From Mucilaginibacter lappiensis (GTDB lineage: Bacteria; Bacteroidota; Bacteroidia; Sphingobacteriales; Sphingobacteriaceae), in NCBI RefSeq assembly GCF_900155965.1, contig NZ_FTMG01000010.1, positions 175,948 through 239,947 of the forward strand: a stretch of DNA of 64,000 nt. Direction: 5' to 3'. Below, one piece after another: positions 36,496 through 44,732 of the stretch. The first letter of the stretch is position 1, and each line of letters begins with the position of its first letter. A program made the position numbers and the translations under genes. A model generated the notes under the pieces. The model did not search any database and was not told the DNA's origin. It was given only the letters and a program-made list of their open reading frames with translations.

Positions 36496-37130
36496 CACGA
36501 TTAAGGGATTGGGAAGGATTTACAGGATTTTTTTGACTCTTCTATATTAGGGTTTAGCTATTGGATGATTCTGTGGTGTGACCAATTTTTTGTTGTATAC
36601 GCGTTTAAAATCCAGGCTTATTCCTCCAAAATTTATCAGTAAGCCATCAGCCAAGTTATATGCTTCTAAATAGTTTATGGCTTGATTCTTATGAAGATCA
36701 ATAATGGTTTCAACGGCTTTTAATTCTAACATCACACATTCTTCAATAAAGAAATCTACTCTTCTATTGCCTATTAGTTCATCCCGATAAAATATAGACA
36801 TTTCTTTTTCCCTTTCAAAAGATAACCCTGCTATCTTCATTTCAATCGCCAGTGCTCTTTGATAAATAGCTTCCTGGAAGCCGCAACCCAAAGTTTTATG
36901 AATTTGCATAGCACAACCAATAATTTTGTGCGTTACATTATTGATTTCTTCTTTTGATTTAAACGTCATAAATTATGTAGTGATATCGGTATGGGTTAAG
37001 TATATAAATTTAGATATAAATCTCGCTGATATCATTTCTGAGGTCTAAATTGTTTAAAAATTGTTAAGGTTTGTTAATGAAGCGTTTACTGGCACCTCGT
37101 CCTGTAATCCTTTCTAATCCTTAAATCGTG
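36496..37130. mobile_element. candidate cassette: GxxExxY gene between inverted repeats
   Basis: Left end 36496-36530 (beginning CACGATTAAGGGATTGGG) and right end 37100-37130 (complement beginning CACGATTTAAGGATTAG) match over about 33 bases with small gaps. The only gene inside is the GxxExxY ORF. The unit is 635 bp and sits between priA and pcm, two housekeeping genes. From memory such genes are often flanked by rich, degenerate repeats of this kind. There is no transposase, so movement in trans is only inferred. Confidence 0.5.
36547..36969 (-). CDS. GxxExxY protein
   Basis: A 140-residue protein with the eponymous motif GFQEAIY (residues 30-36 region) after HKIIGCAMQIHKTLGCG. The later part contains NRRVDFFIEECVMLELKAVE, the spacing of a PD-(D/E)xK-like nuclease core (Asp, then Glu-x-Lys), followed by HKNQAINYLEAYNL. 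The biochemical role of the family is not established. It has no signal peptide. It is encoded inside a candidate cassette with inverted repeat ends and is therefore probably acquired. Confidence 0.88.
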   Translation of the reverse strand: MTFKSKEEINNVTHKIIGCAMQIHKTLGCGFQEAIYQRALAIEMKIAGLSFEREKEMSIFYRDELIGNRRVDFFIEECVMLELKAVETIIDLHKNQAINYLEAYNLADGLLINFGGISLDFKRVYNKKLVTPQNHPIAKP

Positions 37131-37143
37131 TAAAAATTCCTGC

Positions 37144-37152
37144 TAACTTTGC
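37144..37152 (+). promoter_or_regulatory. -7 box immediately upstream of pcm
   Basis: TAACTTTGC is an exact TAnnTTTG box and ends eight bases before the pcm ATG, implying a very short or absent leader. The right arm of the GxxExxY repeat lies where the -33 region would be, so the promoter may have been modified by that insertion. Confidence 0.45.
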
Positions 37153-37159
37153 CGTATAA

Positions 37160-37819
37160 ATGGCTTATAAGTATATTGATAATTACCGCGAAAAAGGCGC
37201 CCGGAAACGATTGGTTGACATCCTGCGAAAAAAAGGTATCCAGGATGAAGAGGTGTTGCTGGCCATAAGCAAAGTACCACGCCACTATTTTTTTGATGAA
37301 ACTTTCTGGAAACAGGCCTACAGCGATATTGCTTTTCCAATAGGCGAGGGGCAAACCATATCGCAGCCATATACTGTTGCTTACCAAACCGAATTGCTGC
37401 ACATTCGCAAAGGGGATAAAGTATTGGAAATTGGCACAGGTTCGGGTTATCAAACCTGTATATTAATGGAGCTTGGCGCTAAAGTTTATACTATTGAGCG
37501 CCAGGAAAAACTGTATGAACGTACCCGGTTTATCCTGCCCGAAAAAATGGGCTACAAGCCCCACTTCTTTTGTGGCGATGGTTCCATCGGTAAGGCAGAA
37601 CACGCTCCATATGATAAAATTATTGTCACGGCCGGTGCACCTACCGTGCCCGATGTATTGTTGAAACAACTGAAAATAGGAGGCATACTGGTAATCCCGG
37701 TAGGCGACGAAGAAACCCAAAAAATGGTAACCGTACTCAAAGTTGCCGAACACGATTACGAAAAGATTGTACTGGATACTTTCAGATTTGTACCATTGGT
37801 GGGGGATAAGGCGTGGTAG
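37160..37819 (+). CDS. pcm: protein-L-isoaspartate O-methyltransferase
   Basis: A 219-residue cytosolic enzyme. The family blocks are present: VLLAISKVPRHYFFDETFWK, GEGQTISQPYTVAYQTELL and the SAM-binding LEIGTGSGYQTCILMELG, then IERQEKLYERTRF and VTAGAPTVPDVLLKQLKIGG. It methylates L-isoaspartyl residues that form by protein ageing and so starts their repair. The protein has the usual length. It is monocistronic and is bounded by repeats on both sides. Confidence 0.95.
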   Translation: MAYKYIDNYREKGARKRLVDILRKKGIQDEEVLLAISKVPRHYFFDETFWKQAYSDIAFPIGEGQTISQPYTVAYQTELLHIRKGDKVLEIGTGSGYQTCILMELGAKVYTIERQEKLYERTRFILPEKMGYKPHFFCGDGSIGKAEHAPYDKIIVTAGAPTVPDVLLKQLKIGGILVIPVGDEETQKMVTVLKVAEHDYEKIVLDTFRFVPLVGDKAW

Positions 37820-37820
37820 A

Positions 37821-37989
37821 TAGATGTGCAGATGTGCGGATTTCAGATGTGCAGATGAGGTACCAAATGATAAATGAATTAGAAGTGATCATTGAATCAT
37901 AAAAGGAAAAGCCCGACTTAATCAAAGTGGGGCTTCATTATTTCATAAAAAAACATCTGCACATCTGAAATCCGCACATCTGCACATCC
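37821..37989. repeat. inverted pair of GATGTGCGGATTTCAGATG around a terminator
   Basis: A direct copy at 37821-37858 and an inverse copy at 37953-37989 flank a transcription terminator between the convergent pcm and smpB genes. The sequence is the same family as at 17801 and 25217-25340. Confidence 0.75.
37911..37937. terminator. intrinsic terminator between pcm and smpB
   Basis: AAGCCCGACTT and AAGTGGGGCTT pair around AATCA with one G-G mismatch, with A-rich sequence before and T-rich sequence after. It can work in both directions. Confidence 0.6.
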
Positions 37990-37997
37990 AAAAGGGG

Positions 37998-38453
37998 TTA
38001 TCTTTTCATCGCCCTATCCATCTCAACTTTGGTGTCGCGTTCTTTTAGGGTTTCGCGTTTGTCAAATGTCTTTTTACCCTGGGCCAAGCCAATTTCCAGC
38101 TTGGCAAAACCACGCTCGCTGATGAATAAGGCCAACGGTACAATGGTCAGTCCTTTTTCTTCGCCGCGGGTCAGGAGTTTTTTGAGTTCTTTTTTGGTGA
38201 GCAGCAGCACACGATCGCGTTTGGCCTCATGGTTGTAAAACGACCCGTATGAATATTCGGATATATGCAGGTTACGTACAAACAGCTGGTTATTAATAAA
38301 GGTGCAAAAAGCATCATTAATATTGGCTTTGCCCTCCCGTATCGACTTAATTTCGGTGCCCAATAATTGAATACCGGCTACATATTTATCCAATATGTGG
38401 TATTCAAAATAAGCCTTCTTGTTTTTTATATATACTTTATCCTGAGTAGTCAT
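37998..38453 (-). CDS. smpB: SsrA-binding protein
   Basis: 151 residues from ATG 38453 (MTTQDKVYIKNKKAYFEYHI). A longer frame from 38513 adds a non-conserved leader. The beta-barrel blocks GTEIKSIREGKANINDAFCT and YSYGSFYNHEAKRDRVLLL are characteristic. The tail GKKTFDKRETLKERDTKVEM followed by DRAMKR is the disordered, basic part that contacts the ribosome. SmpB carries tmRNA to stalled ribosomes. The ssrA gene was not found in this window. Confidence 0.95.
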   Translation of the reverse strand: MTTQDKVYIKNKKAYFEYHILDKYVAGIQLLGTEIKSIREGKANINDAFCTFINNQLFVRNLHISEYSYGSFYNHEAKRDRVLLLTKKELKKLLTRGEEKGLTIVPLALFISERGFAKLEIGLAQGKKTFDKRETLKERDTKVEMDRAMKR

Positions 38454-38552
38454 GTTTTCCTTTCGGTGAGGTGCAAATTTACGTAAAATTTCCGCCCCCT
38501 CTAAATGGTGCAACCCTCATGAACGCTAAAAACGAATAATAATGTGAATAAT

Positions 38553-38614
38553 CTCCCCCGGTTGGGGAGACTTTATTTTCAAAGCCCTCCCTTCCGGGGA
38601 GGATTGGGTGGGGC
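38553..38614. repeat. CTCCCCC...GTGGGGC repeat, first copy
   Basis: A stem-forming repeat with CTCCCCCGGTTGGGGAGACTTT followed by AAAGCCCTCCCTTCCGGGGA and GATTGGGTGGGGC-like sequence. The order of the blocks matches the copy at 60901-60991. It lies between smpB and the Nramp gene, 5 bases past the latter's stop. Confidence 0.7.
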
Positions 38615-38618
38615 AGGA

Positions 38619-40502
38619 TTACCTACTTGGCTTTACCACCAGCACCGGTACATTTACCATATGCCTTACCGAGTTTACGGTTGTGCCAAAAATGAGGTCT
38701 TTAAGCGCTTTATGACCGTGCGACCCCATCACTATAAAGTCAACATTTTCTTCATTTACTATTTTGGCTATAGCACTTGCAGGGTTACCATAACCAATTT
38801 GTGCCTGTGCCTTATAGCCCAGGTTTTGCAACGTGGTAACATACTTATCCAGGTTGTCAGCATCACTTTGAGTTTCACTGTCCATCACCTGTTTACCGTA
38901 GTAGCGTGCGCCGGCAGTTTCTACTACGTGGATCAGGGTATAAGTGGCCTTTTTCCCACCTTGCATGATGGCGTGGCGTAAACAGTCGTTGTCATTTTTT
39001 GAAAAGTCGATAGTGATAGCTATATGTTTATAGGTAATAGCATCAAGTTCGGTAATAGCACTGGCAATGCCATGTGGTGCGTAAACCGGCTGATCTTTAT
39101 GCTTATACAGCATCGGTCTGAAAAATACATATATCAGTAATACAGCTACAGCAAGTACAATGGGAAAAACCAGGACATAGATCCAGATAGCCGAGGATGG
39201 ATATTCTTTTATCCAGTCAAATAATTGTTCGTATACCAGTTTGGCGTTCAACGCAACAATAAGGACGGCGCAAATCCAGGCCAGTACTTTTACTTTAAAA
39301 GTGATAGCAAATTTACCCATTCGTTTTTTGTCAGATGTAAAGTGGATTAGCGGGATAACCGCGAAGCCCAATTGTAAACTCAATACCACTTGGCTTAATA
39401 TGATCAGGCTACCTAATCCATTTTCTCCAAAATAAATGATCGTGAAAACGGCCGGAACAATAGCCAGTACGCGGGTAAGCAAACGGCGCAGCCAGGGTTC
39501 AATACGCAGGTTAATATGGCCCTCCATAATAATTTGCCCGGCAAGGGTACCTGTAATGGTTGAACTTTGACCCGAGGCAATCAAGGCGATGGCAAAAAGA
39601 ACAGGTGCGACCCGACCAAAAATATGTTCCAGTAATTTATAGGCATCCTGTATCTCAGCAACCTTAAAATAGCCATTCTTATAAAACGCGGTGGCTGCCA
39701 GTATCAGTATAGCCGCGTTCACCAAAAAGGCAAGGTTAAGCGCTATAACGGTATCAAATAAATTAAATTTAATAGCCGATTTAATGCCCGCGTCTGTTCG
39801 GGTGATCTGCCGGGTTTGCACCAGCGAAGAGTGCAGGTACAGGTTATGCGGCATCACTGTAGCGCCAATAATACCAATAGCAATATATAACGATTCACCG
39901 CTTAAATTACCCGGGGCAAAGCCTTTGGCAATTTCAACTACGCTGGGGTTCACAATAAACATTTCTATTAAAAAGGATAGCCCAACAATAAATATCATGG
40001 ATATGATAAAGCCTTCCAGTTTGCGCATGCCCTTGTTCATTAAATAAAGCATGAGGATGGTGTCAGTAATGGTAAGCGATACACCCCATATCAGCGGTAG
40101 ATTAAACAACAGTTTTAAGCCGATGGCCATACCGATGATCTCGGCTAGGTCGCAGGCTATAATGGCTATTTGCGCCAGTATGTACAGCCAGAAATTCACA
40201 AAACGCGGATAGGCATTTTTAGATGCCTGTGCCAGGTCGAGCCCGCGAACGATGCCCAGGCGGGCGCTGAGCGATTGTAAAAGGAGCGCTATCAGGTTGG
40301 AGGCAAACAATACCCATATCAGTTTATAACCGAATGCGCTGCCGCCGGCAATATCGGTAGCCCAGTTGCCCGGATCCATATAACCTACACTTACCAGATA
40401 GGCCGGCCCCAGGAAGGCCATTATTTTGCGCCAGCCTGTTTTGTTTTCGGTGTTAACCGAACTGTGTACATCTCCTAATGATTGATTGTGGTTATCGGTC
40501 AT
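38619..40502 (-). CDS. Nramp metal ion transporter fused to a universal stress protein domain
   Basis: A 627-residue protein. Residues about 25-440 form an Nramp/MntH transporter: DPGNW in TM1 and MPHN in TM6 are the metal-binding residues, and about 11 spans are seen. Residues about 475-627 are a UspA domain with an ATP-binding signature (GSHGHKALKDLIFGTT). It should import Mn2+ or Fe2+ using the proton gradient, with the USP part sensing nucleotide or stress. Fusions of this kind are known in Bacteroidota. The gene overlaps its DtxR-family regulator by four bases (ATGA) and is therefore in one operon with it. Confidence 0.93.
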   Translation of the reverse strand: MTDNHNQSLGDVHSSVNTENKTGWRKIMAFLGPAYLVSVGYMDPGNWATDIAGGSAFGYKLIWVLFASNLIALLLQSLSARLGIVRGLDLAQASKNAYPRFVNFWLYILAQIAIIACDLAEIIGMAIGLKLLFNLPLIWGVSLTITDTILMLYLMNKGMRKLEGFIISMIFIVGLSFLIEMFIVNPSVVEIAKGFAPGNLSGESLYIAIGIIGATVMPHNLYLHSSLVQTRQITRTDAGIKSAIKFNLFDTVIALNLAFLVNAAILILAATAFYKNGYFKVAEIQDAYKLLEHIFGRVAPVLFAIALIASGQSSTITGTLAGQIIMEGHINLRIEPWLRRLLTRVLAIVPAVFTIIYFGENGLGSLIILSQVVLSLQLGFAVIPLIHFTSDKKRMGKFAITFKVKVLAWICAVLIVALNAKLVYEQLFDWIKEYPSSAIWIYVLVFPIVLAVAVLLIYVFFRPMLYKHKDQPVYAPHGIASAITELDAITYKHIAITIDFSKNDNDCLRHAIMQGGKKATYTLIHVVETAGARYYGKQVMDSETQSDADNLDKYVTTLQNLGYKAQAQIGYGNPASAIAKIVNEENVDFIVMGSHGHKALKDLIFGTTVNSVRHMVNVPVLVVKPSR

Positions 40503-41152
40503 AAAGCTATCAGTAAATTATTGGCCGCCTCGCGGCTGATATGTATTTCTTTTTTGTTTTCCATTTGTATGATCATAGAATGATCAAATTCTACAATTTC
40601 CATGATGGATATTTTTTTTCCGAGCGTAAGCTGCTGTTTTTCGAGGTATTGTAAAAACGATGAGCTGTGGTCGCGCACGCCGGATATGGTACCGCTGTCA
40701 TGTACACTTAACGTTGATATGGGCTTCAGCTCCGAGGCTTTAAACCGGCCATTACAATCGGGTATGGGTTCGCCGTGCGGGTCGTGCTGTGGGTAATCCA
40801 TAAACTCATCCAACCGGTCAATCAGTTCGGCTGATGATATATGCTCCATTTCTTCGGCCATATCATGTACCTGGTCCCATTTAAACTTGAGCTTTTCTAC
40901 CAGGAAGTACTCCCAGAGCCGGTGTTTGCGGATGATATTTACCGCTATCTTCTCACCGGAGGAGGTAAGGCTAACACCCTGGTATTTGGTATAGTTAATC
41001 AGCGCCTTGTCAGCCAGCTTTTTAAGCATATCCGTTACCGACGAAGCCTTGGTGTTTAATGACGCGGCAATTTGATTGGTGCTCACGTTTTCGGCATTAA
41101 TAGACAGATGATAGATGGATTTTAAATAGTTTTCCTCGGCTAACGTATTCAT
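40499..41152 (-). CDS. DtxR-family metal-dependent regulator
   Basis: A 217-residue regulator with a winged helix (NQIAASLNTKASSVTDMLKK), a dimerisation/metal-binding helical domain (HRLWEYFLVEKLKFKWDQVH, and the acidic EEMEHISSAELID), and a C-terminal FeoA/SH3-like domain (HDSGTISGVRDHSSSFLQYL). The residues DMAEEMEH and HDPHGEPIPD are typical metal ligands of MntR/IdeR proteins. The 18-bp palindrome just upstream of its ATG suggests autorepression. Its overlap with the Nramp gene indicates it controls manganese or iron uptake. Which metal is sensed cannot be told. Confidence 0.92.
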   Translation of the reverse strand: MNTLAEENYLKSIYHLSINAENVSTNQIAASLNTKASSVTDMLKKLADKALINYTKYQGVSLTSSGEKIAVNIIRKHRLWEYFLVEKLKFKWDQVHDMAEEMEHISSAELIDRLDEFMDYPQHDPHGEPIPDCNGRFKASELKPISTLSVHDSGTISGVRDHSSSFLQYLEKQQLTLGKKISIMEIVEFDHSMIIQMENKKEIHISREAANNLLIAL

Positions 41153-41172
41153 TTATACAAATCTAATAAAAA

Positions 41173-41190
41173 ATTTAGACTTATCTAAAT
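41173..41190. promoter_or_regulatory. palindromic operator of the DtxR-Nramp operon
   Basis: ATTTAGA-CTTA-TCTAAAT is a perfect 7-bp inverted repeat, 21 bases upstream of the regulator ATG on the minus strand and upstream of the divergent Lrp promoter. It has the look of a DtxR-family site. The same palindrome could influence both directions. Confidence 0.65.
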
Positions 41191-41244
41191 TATGAAAAAC
41201 GCGGGAAATATATTTTTGCTGAATTACTTTTAAGAGAAATATAA

Positions 41245-41275
41245 TTTTGTGAACAGAGGAAAACTGTATATTTGC
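41245..41275 (+). promoter_or_regulatory. promoter of the Lrp/AsnC gene
   Basis: TTTTG at 41245-41249, 17 bases, then TATATTTGC at 41267-41275, an exact -7 box. The ATG at 41294 lies 18 bases downstream. Confidence 0.7.
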
Positions 41276-41293
41276 GTACATTATTGTAACCTG

Positions 41294-41764
41294 ATGGCTG
41301 CGGAATTAGATAAAATAGATCTTCAAATACTTAAGATATTACAGGAAAACGGAAGAATAACCAACCTTCAACTTTCAAATGAGATAGGGCTTTCACCGGC
41401 ACCAACCTTAGAGCGTGTACGTAAGCTGGAAAACGCCGCATACATCAAGAGCTATCATGCCCTGGTGGATGAGGAAAAATTGGGCCTGGGTATCAAAACC
41501 TTTATACAGATATCGCTTGATTTTCATCAGAAAAATACCATTCAAACATTTCTGGATGAGATCAAACACATTAAAGAAGTAACGGAGTGCCACCACGTAA
41601 CCGGCCAGTGCGACTTTTTACTGAAAGTTTATGTGCGCGACATCAAATCATACGAACAATTGATCATGGAAAAGATAAGCCGTATCACGGTAGTAAAAAC
41701 TTTCCAGACCATGATGATCATGTCAACCAGCAAAAAGGAGCCGATTGTGCCGCTGGAATATTAG
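41294..41764 (+). CDS. Lrp/AsnC-family transcriptional regulator
   Basis: 156 residues from ATG 41294; an upstream frame begins at 41249 inside the promoter and is less likely. The N-terminal helix-turn-helix is DLQILKILQENGRITNLQLS to PTLERVRKLENA, and the C-terminal RAM domain includes IKTFIQISLDFHQ and ECHHVTGQCDFLLKVYVRDI. Such proteins form dimers to octamers and respond to amino acids. No amino acid genes are next to it. It is divergent from the DtxR gene. Confidence 0.93.
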   Translation: MAAELDKIDLQILKILQENGRITNLQLSNEIGLSPAPTLERVRKLENAAYIKSYHALVDEEKLGLGIKTFIQISLDFHQKNTIQTFLDEIKHIKEVTECHHVTGQCDFLLKVYVRDIKSYEQLIMEKISRITVVKTFQTMMIMSTSKKEPIVPLEY

Positions 41765-41777
41765 TTCTTTTAGAGGC

Positions 41778-41888
41778 AAGAAATTAGAGTCAAGAATCAA
41801 GATAAATATCGTGATTCTTGACTTTTTTAGTTTTATAACTTATTTACAAAAACTCTTGATTCTTGACTCTAGTTTCTTGATTCTCTTC
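41778..41888. repeat. inverted repeat between the Lrp gene and ung
   Basis: AATTAGAGTCAAGAATCAAG in the left part is matched by TTGATTCTTGACTCTAGTTT in the right part, with an additional inner GATTCTTGACTTTTTTAG hairpin and T-tract. It lies between convergent genes and may serve as their terminator. Confidence 0.6.
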
Positions 41889-42566
41889 TCAACTTATCTG
41901 CCAGTTGATCTCTGCTTTTCCTTCTCTTCTTAATATCTCATTGGTTTTTGAAAACGGTTTGCTGCCAAAAAAACCACGGTCGGCGGAGAAGGGGGAGGGG
42001 TGCGGTGATTTCAGGATAAAATGTTTTTTCTCATTAATCAATGTCGCTTTTGATTGGGCAAACGCTCCCCAGAGTATAAATACAATGCCTGCTTTTTTGT
42101 CGGATATGGTTTTGATCACCTCGTCGGTAAACTCTTCCCAACCCTGTTTTTGATGCGAACCCGGACTGCTGGCCCTTACCGTTAAAGTAGCATTTAAAAG
42201 TAATACACCCTGTTTGGCCCAGTCTTCCAGATTGCCGTGGGCTGGTATTTTAAATCCTGGGATATCGGTTTGCAGTTCTTTATAAATATTGATGAGCGAA
42301 CGGGGAGTAGCGATGCCTTTTTGTACCGAAAAGGAAAGCCCATGGGCCTGATGAGCGCCGTGGTACGGATCCTGGCCTAGTATTACCACTTTTACATCAT
42401 CAAAGTGAGTGGTGTTAAACGCGTTAAAAATTTCACTGTTTTTGGGGTAAACCACTTGTCCTGCTGCCTTTTCTTTTTGTAAAAAATCCTTTAATTTTAT
42501 CATATAGTCTTTCCCAAACTCGTCTTTCAAAACATCCATCCAGGAGGGGTCTAATGCATTTGCCAT
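41889..42566 (-). CDS. ung: uracil-DNA glycosylase
   Basis: A 225-residue enzyme with the catalytic water-activating block VVILGQDPYHG (Asp in GQDPY), HGLSFSVQKGIATPRSL, the beta strand LLNATLTVRASSPGSHQ, and the HPSPFSADRGFFGSKPF segment with the catalytic His. It removes uracil from DNA to start base excision repair. The length is normal. It begins 72 bases from, and divergent to, a small membrane protein gene. Confidence 0.97.
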   Translation of the reverse strand: MANALDPSWMDVLKDEFGKDYMIKLKDFLQKEKAAGQVVYPKNSEIFNAFNTTHFDDVKVVILGQDPYHGAHQAHGLSFSVQKGIATPRSLINIYKELQTDIPGFKIPAHGNLEDWAKQGVLLLNATLTVRASSPGSHQKQGWEEFTDEVIKTISDKKAGIVFILWGAFAQSKATLINEKKHFILKSPHPSPFSADRGFFGSKPFSKTNEILRREGKAEINWQIS

Positions 42567-42638
42567 AAATATTGATATAATGTTGATTAAGCGTACAAAT
42601 TAACGGATATTTGTACTCAATATATAGTATCATAAATT

Positions 42639-43190
42639 ATGTCAAATATTGTTAGGCTAATTATAGCCTGTGTACTGTTCGGTGCGGCTGTTGCGCTTTG
42701 TGCCTTCGGATTTTGGGGCTGGGGGATTTTAGTTTTGTTTTTGGGCGGTATTGTGCTGTTGAGCTTCTTTTTTAACGAGAATATGCTCATATCGCAGTTT
42801 TACCTGCGTAAAGAAAATTCAGAAAAAGCCGAGGCCTGGTTAATGAAGATCACTGATTACGAAAAACAGCTGCATAAAAACCAGCATGGTTATTATAACT
42901 TACTGATAGGTTTGATCGAATCGCGCAAGGCGCCAATGAAATCTGAAAAATACTTTAAAAAAGCGCTTCAGTTGGGTATGAAAATGTCGCATAATACGGC
43001 TTTGGCTAAATTAAGCCTGGCGGGTATCTCTATGGCTAAACGTAATAAACGCGAGGCGCAGATGTATCTTTCAGAAGCTACAAAAGATGATAAGAATAAA
43101 TTACTCGCCGAGCAGATCAAGATGATGAAAGGACAACTGGCTCAGATGGACAAGCAACAGGTAGTAAGGGGCGGATATCGCCAGTTTTAA
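42639..43190 (+). CDS. hypothetical membrane protein with TPR-like tail
   Basis: A 183-residue protein with two N-terminal membrane segments (IVRLIIACVLFGAAVALCAF and FWGWGILVLFLGGIVLLSFF). The following cytosolic or periplasmic part is helical with TPR-like spacing (NSEKAEAWLMKITDYEKQL, YKNLL-like NLLIGLIESRK, KYFKKALQLGMKMSHNTAL). I do not recognise a named family. It is divergent from ung and ends in a strong terminator. Confidence 0.75.
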   Translation: MSNIVRLIIACVLFGAAVALCAFGFWGWGILVLFLGGIVLLSFFFNENMLISQFYLRKENSEKAEAWLMKITDYEKQLHKNQHGYYNLLIGLIESRKAPMKSEKYFKKALQLGMKMSHNTALAKLSLAGISMAKRNKREAQMYLSEATKDDKNKLLAEQIKMMKGQLAQMDKQQVVRGGYRQF

Positions 43191-43220
43191 TCAGGAAAGA
43201 AAATAATAAGGAATAAAATA

Positions 43221-43250
43221 AAAAAAGGGACGCGAAAGCATCCCTTTTTT
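43221..43250. terminator. intrinsic terminator
   Basis: A 10-bp stem (AAAAAAGGGA with TCCCTTTTTT) around CGCGAAAGCA, giving A and T tracts on both sides. It serves the membrane protein gene and the small convergent gene, whose stop codon lies at its edge. Confidence 0.8.
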
Positions 43251-43464
43251 ATTTCTCGTCAATAGCGCTGAAATAATCGGCAGTAGCAGAATGGTTCTGG
43301 TAAGGCGATACAACGCGGTCGCTATAAGAATAGTCGCTTTCTTCGGTCGGATTGGCCACTTCGACCATCTTTAATAAACTCCTGATGAACGACAAGTTGA
43401 AGTTACTTCTGTTCAGTTTGATCAGGTATTCGTTCTCGGTGATCTCCAAAATTGAATTGGTCAT
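43249..43464 (-). CDS. hypothetical small protein (71 aa)
   Basis: 71 residues from ATG 43464 (MTNSILEITENEYLIKLNRS), followed by a helix (FNLSFIRSLLKMVEVANP) and a polar tail with Ser/Tyr (TEESDYSYSDRVVSPYQNHS). A GTG start at 43515 would add 17 residues with no similar pattern. No domain is recognised. It has normal codon use for the region and lies convergent to the membrane protein, sharing its terminator. Antitoxin-like proteins have similar sizes, but no toxin partner is visible. Confidence 0.55.
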   Translation of the reverse strand: MTNSILEITENEYLIKLNRSNFNLSFIRSLLKMVEVANPTEESDYSYSDRVVSPYQNHSATADYFSAIDEK

Positions 43465-43705
43465 GACTTTTTTTGATAGTTGTTTATTGCAAGTATAATC
43501 AACATAATTAAACACAAAGTACCGTTTGCTTTAAGCTTTTATTAATAAATTGTTATTAAATTGCTGATGCAGAGTTGCGTATCGAAATAGGCAGGATAGA
43601 AGCCCATTTGTAGGGCTTCGGAGAGCAAAAGTAGCATAAAAAGATGTACGTATAAGCGCCTATCTGTTTTTATTTTTTCATACAGAACCATTGTAATTTC
43701 GATAT

Positions 43706-44692
43706 TTATATCTTTAACTTCAATAGCTTATCCGCATTGTCATGAGAAATTTTTGCTACCTGCTCATCAGGAAGTTCAATTGCATTTAAAAACTCCATAC
43801 CCATTTCGTTGGTGCTAAATGGGTAATCAATAGAAAACATAATATTATCAATGCCAAAAGTATCTAAAGCAATTTTGAGCGGCGGCTGAGTAAAAAAACC
43901 ACTGGTGGTGATATGAACCTGCTGGTGGAAGGTATCGGTAAGCGTACGCTGATTTGCACCCCCGTTTCCGGGTTTAAGTGCTCTTTCTGATCTGGCCATC
44001 ATCATCGGTAACATTTCGCCCATATGACCAATAATCAGTTTCAGTTTGGGATACTTATCAAAAATTCCGGAATAGAGCAGGCGTAAAACATGCAGGGCGG
44101 TTTCCGAGTGCCATCCCCAGCCGTAACAGGCTAAAGCCTCTGCCATGCCCGAATGGGTAGGTAAGCCACTATAGTAAATGTCAGCTATACCTTTTGGAGG
44201 CAGGCCAGGGTGCAGGTAAATGGGTACGTCCAGCTTTTCGGCCCGTTCAAATATCGGCGCAAATTCAGGCTGGTCTAAAAATTGGTCCTGAGTCACACCC
44301 CTGATCATGGCGCCGCGAAAATGATATTCGGTTACAGCGCGTTCCAACTCGTCGGCCGCAGCCGCTGGGGCTGTCATGGGCAGGTGGGCAAAAGCCGTAA
44401 ACCTATGCTCAAAACCCGCGATCCTTTGGGCAATCAAATCATTATATTGCCTTGCAAAAGCCGGACCTTTTTCCGGGCTTAACAGGTTAGCCCCCGAACT
44501 ATCTACAGAGAGTACCTGCATGGTAATGCCATTGGCATCCATTGATTGCAGGCGCTCTCCGGTAATGTCGGCAAGTTTGGGTATAAGCTGCTGCATCCTT
44601 TCTGATTGGCCAAAACCACCCAGGGCATCTTTAGGTATTTGAGCTGCTATTTCCGGGAAGGAGATATGTTCTTCCAATGTTACTATTCGCAT
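43706..44692 (-). CDS. amidohydrolase family protein, ACMSD/resorcylate decarboxylase-like
   Basis: A 328-residue cytosolic metalloenzyme. The N-terminal EEH motif (VTLEEHISFPE), VPIYLHPGLPP with a His, IGHMGEMLP with another His, and the Asp in MFSIDYPFSTNE are the metal ligands of the Amidohydro_2 family (PF04909), the branch that includes dihydroxybenzoate and gamma-resorcylate decarboxylases. The likely activity is decarboxylation or hydrolysis of an aromatic or carbonyl substrate. It lies 40 bases downstream of an SDR gene on the same strand and the two probably form an operon. Confidence 0.85.
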   Translation of the reverse strand: MRIVTLEEHISFPEIAAQIPKDALGGFGQSERMQQLIPKLADITGERLQSMDANGITMQVLSVDSSGANLLSPEKGPAFARQYNDLIAQRIAGFEHRFTAFAHLPMTAPAAAADELERAVTEYHFRGAMIRGVTQDQFLDQPEFAPIFERAEKLDVPIYLHPGLPPKGIADIYYSGLPTHSGMAEALACYGWGWHSETALHVLRLLYSGIFDKYPKLKLIIGHMGEMLPMMMARSERALKPGNGGANQRTLTDTFHQQVHITTSGFFTQPPLKIALDTFGIDNIMFSIDYPFSTNEMGMEFLNAIELPDEQVAKISHDNADKLLKLKI

Positions 44693-44732
44693 ATTAAATT
44701 GATATATAGGTTAAAGAAGATCATTACATGAA

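Noticed and set aside
43599..43619. GAAGCCC...GGGCTTC hairpin after the amidohydrolase
   Set aside because: It lacks a U-tract on either strand and has a short stem, so a terminator call is not supported.
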